64,000 bases of DNA from Nemophila menziesii (taxonomy: Eukaryota > Streptophyta > Magnoliopsida > Boraginales > Hydrophyllaceae). Below, piece by piece: positions 55,957 to 64,000 of the stretch. A program made the translations under genes and the position numbers. The notes below the pieces were generated by a model. The model worked only from the letters and a program-made list of their open reading frames with translations. It searched no databases and had not been told where the DNA came from. The DNA lies in contig JARWIR010000010.1 of NCBI GenBank assembly GCA_029959085.1, positions 31,302,731-31,366,730 on the forward strand, read 5' to 3'. How positions within the stretch are numbered: the stretch's first letter is position 1; each line of letters opens with the position of its first letter.

Positions 55957-57437
55957 TGATGTATCCCTATTTGTCATGAATTAATCCTTTTTGGAGACAT
56001 CATTTTTAGTGATTTAGAAGTCTTTATAATCGATTTTCTTGAGTAATACTACACTTTCCTAGTTTGAATCTTGATTTAGTAAATTATTATTTTTAGAGCA
56101 TATTGGGTTTAATTATTTATTTAGTGTGAAGCTTTAAAGATAATTATGGAGATTAATTAGATTCCAAGTCAAAGACTAAGATATATGGAAAGAGATAAGC
56201 ATGGTAATTGGAGATAAGGAAAGAAAAGCTAAAAATATGGAAAAGGAAAAGCTGCCATAATCCAAAATTTCACCACCCATGACCATAAATCAGCTTATAT
56301 CTCAAAATCAGTGGGGAATTTGGAGAAACGATCAAGAGAAAAGTTAAATATCTTTTCGATACGATGAATTTCGACTACTCATACGCGTCAAACGGATAAG
56401 TATTGAAGCTGTTAAGACCAAAACAAAAACGAGGCTGATTCCATGTTTTAGGGTTACGAATTTGAGTTGGGCTTGGAGTTCACTACTTACCTTCTCCTTC
56501 AAGAAAACGAATTAGGGTTCCTAAACACCTATAAATACACCTTTATACCATTGTAAATATGTCCTTGCTCAGTTCTAAACATTAGCTTAGTCCTTACACA
56601 ATTATTAATCCTTAGAATCAAGCTATTTATCCAAGAAGCAAGCTGACCTATAGAGGAAGACAAGAAGACGAAGTTGGAGAGTGACAAACTCCTCTTATAC
56701 ATCTACCTTATCTATATTTAGGGTAATTAGCTATAGATTTATTCTCAACCATATTTCTAAGCTTTTATTCTGTAAGTTTTTCTTTTAATTGTTGGGTTAT
56801 TATTTTGTCTTAAAGTCATTAATACTATTTGTTATTTTAATTGAGAGCTTGGCGTATATTGTTATTATGTGTTTTGATTTATTCTTACATCCCTAGATTT
56901 GGCCAATATTAGGATTATTCTTAGTTATTGACAACACCACATAATCGTCTAATTTTGATCATTTGCCTAACTAGATAGCCATAAAGGTTTGATTTAATCA
57001 CCAATCATTACCCAAGATCCTAGTAGTGGAGAGGTTGCTCCTAAGCCTAGTAGAGGCTAGGTAGAATTTAGAATCCTGGTTAATATATAATGCGTAATCT
57101 GTGACAGGTTAGAATAACAACATAGTAAAATAGACTCATATTATTGACCCTAATCTATTAGACTTACATCCATATTTATTTATCTGCATTCTTATTTATT
57201 ATTTCTTATCAGATAGTTATTCATATTACTTTATCTTTTTATATTTTATTCTAAAACATCTAAATTCATCTACGCTTGTTAAACATAAGTAGATCTAACA
57301 GATTAAATCCCTGCAAACGAACTTGACTTATCATTAAAACTTGCAAACGATTTGTGATACTTGCAGTGAGTTCCGTGGTTATCAAGGGTGTGTTCTCTTT
57401 ATTATTATCTTTATTTATTTATTATTTTATCACACCT
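55957..57437 (+). repeat. Element 3 3' LTR
   Basis: Plus orientation, starts TGATGTATCCCTATTTG, TATA box CCTATAAATACACC at 56528-56541, ends in the U5 stretch at about ttatcacacc. The final bases are lost, and the inverted repeat begins 13 bp on. Same family as the element 1 LTRs. Confidence 0.8.
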
Positions 57438-57449
57438 TTTCCCCCACCA

Positions 57450-59514
57450 CTTATTCATTTTTCTAACTACCGGATTTTGTTACTTTTTCACTACTAGTTC
57501 ATAGACAAGTGGGTTTTCAACTACTTTAAAACCTCACGTTCTACACACCTAATAAATAATGCACACATACACCTATCCTACAACATCAAACACATAGATA
57601 ATTTAAATTTATAATTATTTCCACAATGCTAGAAGATTACCCTTGACACATAGCTCGAAATGGTGGCTTTAGGGTGTTCATCAATGTTTAAATTCTTTGA
57701 ACGCTCCAATTAACTTACTCACAATTAGCAAAATTGTTATTCCACTACGTATCTAGGAATCACGAGGTCTTTACGGTTTAAGCGTAGGCTTAGGGAAAGT
57801 GTGATATCTATATTTGGGAAATTTGAAGTGAGCTTTTGGCTCTCCTCACTAACCATCAACATACTGTCCTAGAGCTTTAGTTTATACTCAAATATTGTTC
57901 TCACTCAACCCACTTGACGTACTAATTTAGTGTCCCCAAATTAACCCAATGAGCCCTCAAGATGATCTTAAAAACTTTCCACTTTGTCGGTTACTTTATT
58001 TTCATTTTTTTGTAAGATAACCCTGACACTCATTTTGATTTAGTAGTCATGTCTCTTATAAATTTTTTCTTTCTCTCTCTTTATTTTCAAAGACCCAGAC
58101 AAAGGGTTACAATTAATACATCACCAACAATTGTGCACATAATACAGACGCATAAAATTCTCACCCAATATAATATCCCATGATGAAACCCACCACCCCA
58201 AACTCAAGCTCTAAAGACATGAAGTCTCAGGGTTGTGATTCATGTGCGAGTCATATGAAAAGTCCTATAAAACTACGGGGACATGGCTTATATCGTGGTG
58301 ACAAAAGAAAGGCTTAAAGGCAAAAAATGGGGCTAAGAAGGATATACGATTAAAATTCGGTTAGAAAGATAAAAGGTTCAATTGACTATCAAAGAACTGC
58401 CCCTATCCTTTTCGTAGCTACGTTGTTTAACTATAGTCTCACCTCTAGTTCATAATTAAATGGGTTCTCAACTTATTTAGATCTCACGTTTGATAAGCCA
58501 CTCATTCTCACTAAGCACAAGCTTAATTCTTTTGCGTTGTTCACTAATTTTTCCTATCTACAATCCAATGTTTGCATGAATTTAAGGGCATTATACATTA
58601 ACTCTAAGGTCTACTATCTTCTATCATTAATTTACAAAAAATTATCTTATGGTATACTTAACAAACTCTAGAGTCAAATCATTCCTTAAACTAATTTTAT
58701 TTGGTTTTAAATTTTTCAAAAAGTGGTAAAAACAGAAAAACGTAGATAAGAACAACGAGTACCCCACCCCCAACTCAAAATTGAGTCATGTTCCGACAAC
58801 TCGAAAAAGACTCTTAAGCAGTAAAAACTAACTATTATACACTAAAATAAATAATAAATTATTTATGGGGTTTAGAAAACGTTACACACCCATCGCACAT
58901 CTCCTTGAACTCGCAATCACAAGGGGTCTCATTATTTTCAAAACTATCTACGTTGTTGCCAAGTTGACGAAGAAGTTGATCTATAACAATTGGGTTTTAC
59001 CTCTTTTTCATGACCAAAACTTTCTTATGTTATACCTTTCTTGTTGTGTTGGTACCTTAGGCTTTATTTCTCCTCACATGGTTCATCAGTGAGTATTGGT
59101 TTTTTTCTTGTTCGTCCTCGTTATGTGTCTCTTCCTCTTGACATCTAACACATCTATGCTTCTCGTCATCTTCACCAAAACACAACTCAAGATACACTAA
59201 GTATATAATAAACTTATGAATGGTTGGTGTTTCTTGAGGTTGTTGTTTAGAATAAGCTTTTTATGGTGTTTGGGTGGTGGTTTATGAAGAACATGGGAAA
59301 AATTAGCGTGCTTGTGGTGGAAGAAATCTTGAAACTTGATAATCTTTGGTGTTTTCAATTTTGTGGAATGGATTTGCTGATTATTATGTATTTACGATGG
59401 ATGGATAGGAGATTTGATGGTGTTTCGGTGTGGTGTTCATGGCTGGATCAAGATTTCTAGGTGTTGTCATGGAGTTTGGGACTGAAATCTTGAAATCTTG
59501 AACAAGACAACAGT
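57450..59514 (-). other. Left arm: Athila-family 3' region
   Basis: Minus-oriented 3' region. A short first piece (57450-57550) then restarts at an earlier point (57555), so it has an internal partial duplication. Hairpin/second polypurine tract at about 58766-58802. The 75-codon frame at 58865 is mirrored in the right arm but shows no family signature. Confidence 0.7.
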
Positions 59515-60126
59515 GTTTATCCTATCTCCTATATTTTAGGAAACGAAATTGATTTAGAAAAGGAGTCAAATTACTTGCCTTCTACTCCAATATTTCGACC
59601 TAGGGTCTTCTTAACACCTATAAATTCCCCCTTTAATCATTGTAATCTTTTCCTTGCCTCTCCACAATTAATCCTTAAGTATTATTCATCATATAAGTCA
59701 TTCAAGAGAAGCAAGTTGACAGTATATCTTTAATTTAGTTTATTTATTTCTAATATGAACTAATTTTCCCATAGTATGGGTTTTGCATATGTATAATCTT
59801 TTAATTCTATTTTCTTCTATCTAAGTTTGTTTGGGAAAACACTTTTAAATTGATTATAGCTTCTTAACCATATTTTTTTTATGTGCTTACATTTATTGCC
59901 TATCTTAATCTTGATCACGTTAGGATTTTCTTAATAGTAGTTAGATGACACCAGGAAGAGGTGTGTAATTATTGAAACATCACATAAGCGTTTAGTGTGT
60001 GGTAGTGATCCGGAAGAGCTTGCCTAACTAGATAGCCATTAGGGTTTGGGATTTAATTACCGATTATTGCGCAGGGTCCCCTTACCCAAGTCTCATGGTA
60101 ATTGTTAGGTCGCCTCTTAAGTAAAA
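59515..60126 (+). repeat. Left arm: LTR segment, plus orientation
   Basis: U3-R part of the family LTR (ctataaattccccc TATA-like near 59618, then atagccattagggttt, gtcgcctcttaag). It starts mid-U3, joined to minus-oriented 3' region, and stops before U5. Confidence 0.7.
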
Positions 60127-60315
60127 TGGTGTGGCCTAGGGTGTGATAAAAATAGAATATAAATAAGTGCAAATAAACACCCTAAGCTAGCACGGTTCTG
60201 CAAGTATACAGATCGTATGCAAGTTTTAATAAATAAGTAAGATTCGTTCCGCAGAGACTACGAAGGTTAGGGGAATCTTATGCAATAATCAAGTTCAAAT
60301 ACTAAAAGCTAGAAC
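60127..60315 (-). repeat. Left arm: inverted U5 end
   Basis: TGGTGTGGCCTAGGGTG... is the family's terminal U5, in the opposite orientation to the LTR segment just before it. Confidence 0.7.
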
Positions 60316-60365
60316 AAATTTGTTCTAGCTTTAGTATTTGCACTTGTATAAAATAAGCGTTTTAT
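60316..60365. repeat. Spacer at the centre of the inverted repeat
   Basis: About 50 bp, which itself begins with another copy of the arm end (tttgttctagctttagtatttgcacttg). Immediate snap-back of tagaacaaatttgttcta occurs at 60309-60326. Confidence 0.75.
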
Positions 60366-60556
60366 TTGTTCTAGCTTTTAGTATTTGCACTTGATTATTG
60401 CATAAGATTCCCCTAACCTTCGTAGTCTCTGCGGAACGAATATTACTTATTTATTAAAACTTGCATACGATCTGTATACTTGCAGAACCGTGCTAACTTA
60501 GGGTGTTTATTTGCACTTATTTATATTCTATTTTTATCACACCCTAGGCCACACCA
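60366..60556 (+). repeat. Right arm: U5 end, plus orientation
   Basis: Mirror of 60127-60315, ending CCTAGGCCACACCA. Confidence 0.7.
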
Positions 60557-61180
60557 GTAGACTTAAGAGGCGACCTAACAATTACCATGGGACTTGGGTA
60601 AGGGGACCCTGCGCAATAATCGGTAATTAAATCCCAAACCCTAATGGCTATCTAGTTAGGCAAGCTCTTCCAGATCACTACCACACACTAGACGCTTATG
60701 TGATGTTTCAATAATTACACACCTCTTCCAGGTGTCCATCTAACTACTATTAATACAATTCTAAGGTGATCAAGATTAAGATAGGCAATAAATCAAAGCA
60801 CATAAAACAAATATATGGTTAAGAAGCTATAATCAATTTAAAAGTATTTTCCCAAACAAAATTAGCTAGAAGAAAATAGAATTAAAATATTATACATATG
60901 CAAAACCCATTCTATGGGAAAATTAATTCATATTAGAAATAAATAAACTAAAATAAAGATATACTGTCAACTTGCTTCTCTTGAATGACTTATATGATGA
61001 ATAATACTTAAGGATTAATTGTGGAGAGGCAAGGAAAAGATTACAATGATTAAAGGGAGAATTTATAGGTGTTAAGAAGACCCTAGGTCGAAATATTGGA
61101 GTAGAAGGCAAGTAATTTGACTCCTTTTCTAAATCAAATTCGTTTCCTAAAATATAGGAGATAAGATAAACACTGTTGTC
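60557..61180 (-). repeat. Right arm: LTR segment, minus orientation
   Basis: Mirror of 59515-60126 (cttaagaggcgacctaacaatt... to aaaatataggagataagataaacac). Confidence 0.7.
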
Positions 61181-63237
61181 TTGTTCAAGATTTCAAGATT
61201 TCAGTCCCAAACTCCATGACAACACCTAGAAATCTTGATCCAGCCATGAACACCACACCAAAACACCATCAAATCTCCTATCCATCCATCATAAATACAT
61301 AATAATCAGCGAATCCATTCCACAAAATTGAAAACACCAAAGACTATCAAGTTTCAAGATTTCTTCCACCACAAGCACGCTAATTTTTTCCCATGGTCTT
61401 CGTAAACCACCACCCAAACACCATAACAACCTAATTCTATACAACAACCTCAAGAAACACCAACCATTCATAAGTTTATTATATAATTAGTGTATCTGGA
61501 GTTGTGTTTTGGTGAAGATGACGAGAAGCATAAATGTGTTAAATGTCAAGAGGAAGAGACACATAATGAGGACGAACAAGAAAAAAATCCAATACTCATT
61601 AATGAACCATGTGAGGAGAAATAAAGCCTAAGGTACCAACACAACAAGAAAGGTATAGCATAAGAAAGTTCTGGTCATGAAAAAGAGGGAAAACCCAATT
61701 GTTATAGATCAACTTCTTCCTCAACTTGGCAACAATGTAGATAATTTTGAAAATAATGAGACCCCTTGTGATTGCGAGTTCAAGGAGATGCGCGATGGGA
61801 GTGTAACGTTTTCTAAACCCCATCCATAATTTCTTATTTGTTTTAGTGTATAATAGTTAGTTTTTACTGCTTAAGAGTCTTTTTCGAGTTGTTGGGACAT
61901 GACTCAATTCTGAGTTGGGGGTGGGGTACTCGTTGTTCTTATCCACGCTTTTCTGTTTTTACCGCTTTTTGAAAAATTTAAAACCAAATAAAATTAGTTT
62001 AAGGAATGATTTGACTCTAGAGTTTGTTGAGTATACCATATGCAAATTTTTTGTAAATTAATGATAGTAGATAGTATACCTTAGAGTTAATGTATAACAC
62101 CCTTAAATGCATCCAAACACTGGATTGTAGATTGGAAAAATTAGTGAACAACACAAAAGAATTATGCTTATGCTTAGTGAGAATGAGCGATTTATCAAAC
62201 GTGAGATCTAAATAAGTTGAGAACCCATTTAATTATGAACTAGAGGCGAGACTATAGTTAAACAACGTAGCTACGAAAAGGATAGGGGCAGTTCTTTGAT
62301 AGTCACTTGAACCTTTTATCTTTCTAACCGAAATTTAATCTTATATCCTTCTTAGCCCCATTTTTTTCCTAACCCTTTCTTTTTTCACCACGATATAAGC
62401 CATGTCCCCGTAGTTTTATAGGACTTTTCATATGACTCGCACTTGAATCACAACCTTGACACTTCATGTCTTTAGAGCTTGAGTTTGGGGTGGTGGGTTT
62501 CATCATGGGAGATTATATTGGGTGAAAATTTTATGCGTCTGTATTATGTGCACAATTGTTGGTGATGTATTAATTGTAACCCTTTGTTGGGGTATTTGAA
62601 AATAAAGAGAGAGAAAGAAAAAATTTATAAGAGACATGACTACTAAATCAAAATGAGTGTCAGGGTTATCTTACAAAAAAAATGAAAATAAAGTAACCGA
62701 AAAAGTGGAAAGTTTTGAAGATCATCTTGAGGGCTCATTGGGTTAATTTGGGGACAATAAATTAGTACGTCAAGTGGGTTGAGTGAGAACAATATTTGAG
62801 TATAAACTGAAGCTCTAGGACAGTATGTTGATGGTTAGTGAGGAGAGCCAAAAGCTCACTTCAAATTTCCCAAATATAGATATCACACTTTCCCTAAGCC
62901 TACGCTTAAACCGTAAAGACCTCGTGATCCCTAGATACGTAGTGGAATAACAATTTCACTAATTGTGAGTAAGTTAAGTGGAGCGTTCAAAGAAATTAAG
63001 GATTGATGAACACCCTAAAGCCACCATCTCGAGCTATGTGTCAAGGGTAATCTTCTAGCATTGTGGAAATAATTTTAAATTTAAATTATCTATGTGTTTG
63101 ATGTTGTAGGATAGGTGTATGTGTGCATTAGTTCTTAGGTGTATAGAACGTGAGGTTTCAAAGTAGTTGAAAAACACTTGTCTATGAACTAGTAGTGAAA
63201 AAGTAACAAAATCCGGTAGTTAGAAAAATGAATAAGG
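61181..63237 (+). other. Right arm: Athila-family 3' region
   Basis: Mirror of 57450-59514 with the hairpin/second polypurine tract at 61886-61922 (stem partly G-T paired). At about 63130 the sequence restarts at an earlier block, giving a tandem partial duplication that runs on past 63237. Confidence 0.7.
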
Positions 63238-64000
63238 AAGTTCTTTCATATTTGAAGCCACTTGAAGCCTTTTTAGATTTCTCACCCTTTTATTTGATTA
63301 TATGATTATTTGTCTGTCTTATCCCCTCTGAGCCTTTCTAAAGCCTTTTATTAACCACATTATAAGCCATATCCCTTATTTTATAGGACTTATCCATATG
63401 ACTCGCACTCGAATCACAAAACCTGAGACAAGTCGCTTTTAGAGGTTGAGTTTGGGGTGGAAGGTGTCATCATTAGGGAACATTGGGTTTGGGAAATTAT
63501 AATTGTGATATTATTGATGATGAAAAAGTTATTATTGTAACCCTTTGCCGGGGTAAGAGTAAATTAAAAAAGCTAAAAATCTTGAATTGAAAATATATAT
63601 GAGAAAAATTAGCCTGATATATCAACATTAAAAAGAGAGTCATAGCTAAACAAAAGAAAAAAAAGAGATATATAAAAAAAAATTATATAATATTTGGACC
63701 GGCAAAGTGGAATTTGTATATCATCATAAAAAAGGTTTTTACTTGGGTTATTTTGGTATGCAAAGCAAAGGCATCAACATTGGGTTGAGTGAGAACATCT
63801 TCGAGTGAAAACACAAGCTCTAGGGTGATCCGTTGATGGAATGTGAGGAGAGAGCCAAAAGCTCACTTTTCATTATCCAAATTTAACACACCGTCCCTAA
63901 GCCATGTTATAACCGTAAAGACCTTAGGACTTCTAGCTACTTGGTGGAGAAACAATGGAGCTATTAGGTTGTAGGTGAGTGGACCATTCGATGCTATATT
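63238..64000 (+). other. Athila-family 3' region reaching the window edge
   Basis: Plus-oriented non-coding 3' region, with ttgtaaccctttgccggggtaag near 63535 (the uninterrupted form of the Copia 2 target) and gggttgagtgagaacatcttcgag near 63782. Polypurine tract and LTR would lie beyond the window. Confidence 0.7.

Larger units (their letters stand above)
43500..57437 (+). mobile_element. Athila-family derivative lacking RT and IN core (element 3)
   Basis: Plus strand: gag, PR, a bare IN C-terminus, 3' region with palindrome cluster and hairpin, polypurine tract and 3' LTR 55957-57437. The 5' LTR is absent; instead an inverted LTR fragment touches the gag ORF. A Sirevirus-like Copia (47574-55194) is inserted in the 3' region. 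The intact 388-codon gag-PR frame suggests it decayed less than element 1. Confidence 0.75.
57450..63237. repeat. Giant inverted repeat (near-palindrome) of Athila-family sequence
   Basis: Left arm 57450-60315 (2.87 kb) is matched in reverse complement by the right arm 60366-63237. By eye, 58865-59092 against 61596-61823 differs at about 8 of 228 bases (about 96% identical). The arms share the same internal junctions (3' region to LTR, LTR to inverted U5), so they were duplicated as a unit. The arms end at gccttattcattttt-type sequence; beyond it the left flank is element 3's LTR and the right flank is normal 3' region. Confidence 0.88.

Noticed and set aside
58865..59092. 75-codon frame, mirrored at 61599-61823
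   Set aside because: It recurs only because of the inverted repeat and lies in non-coding 3' region; several changes between arms alter the protein without a synonymous bias.

Overview
The window looks like AT-rich, gene-free plant (angiosperm) nuclear DNA made almost entirely of transposable elements. The evidence is plant-type Ty3/Gypsy elements of the Athila/Tat kind (gag with a CX2CX4HX4C knuckle, retropepsin, tRNA-Asp-like primer site), Ty1/Copia elements (one Sirevirus-like), L1-type LINEs with plant zf-RVT and RNase H domains, CACTA (En/Spm) transposase genes and a hAT-type MITE. I found no host protein gene, rRNA, functional tRNA gene or CRISPR array. The species cannot be named from the sequence.

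Layout. 1-2811: a decayed + strand LINE holding a nested antisense LINE with poly(A) and a 13-bp target duplication. 2813-13480: a long minus-strand Athila-like Gypsy element with gag, PR, RT-RH and IN all broken by stops, a 3' LTR missing its U5 side and a complete 5' LTR. 13481-16830: a second + strand LINE with two internal tandem duplications. 16830-20221: poorly recognisable DNA ending in a CACTA-like terminus. 20227-26149: a Copia element bounded by TATAG duplications. 26279-26751: a hAT-type MITE with an 8-bp duplication. 27041-33560: a CACTA element with tnpA-like and tnp2-like pseudogenes, subterminal arrays and three minisatellite clusters sharing one motif. 33561-43499: a patchwork of Gypsy LTRs and fragments, including a solo LTR with a perfect TTTAT duplication. 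43500-57437: a + strand Athila-family derivative with gag and PR joined directly to the integrase C-terminus, interrupted by a very young Sirevirus-like Copia (47574-55194, TAACC duplication, LTRs differing at one seen position). 57450-63237: a near-palindrome about 5.8 kb long made of Athila LTR and 3'-region sequence. 63238-64000: more Athila 3' region.

The relationships are those of nested insertion. Athila-like LTRs, all of one family (TGATGTCTCCC... to ...ACACCA), form the backbone, and other elements land inside them. Noteworthy signals beyond gene content are the giant inverted repeat, a conserved hairpin plus second polypurine tract in every Athila 3' region seen, a GGTRYACC palindrome shared between unrelated Gypsy and Copia elements, and a minisatellite motif spread through several introns of one CACTA element. 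Boundaries were read by eye; those labelled approximate may be off by a few bases.
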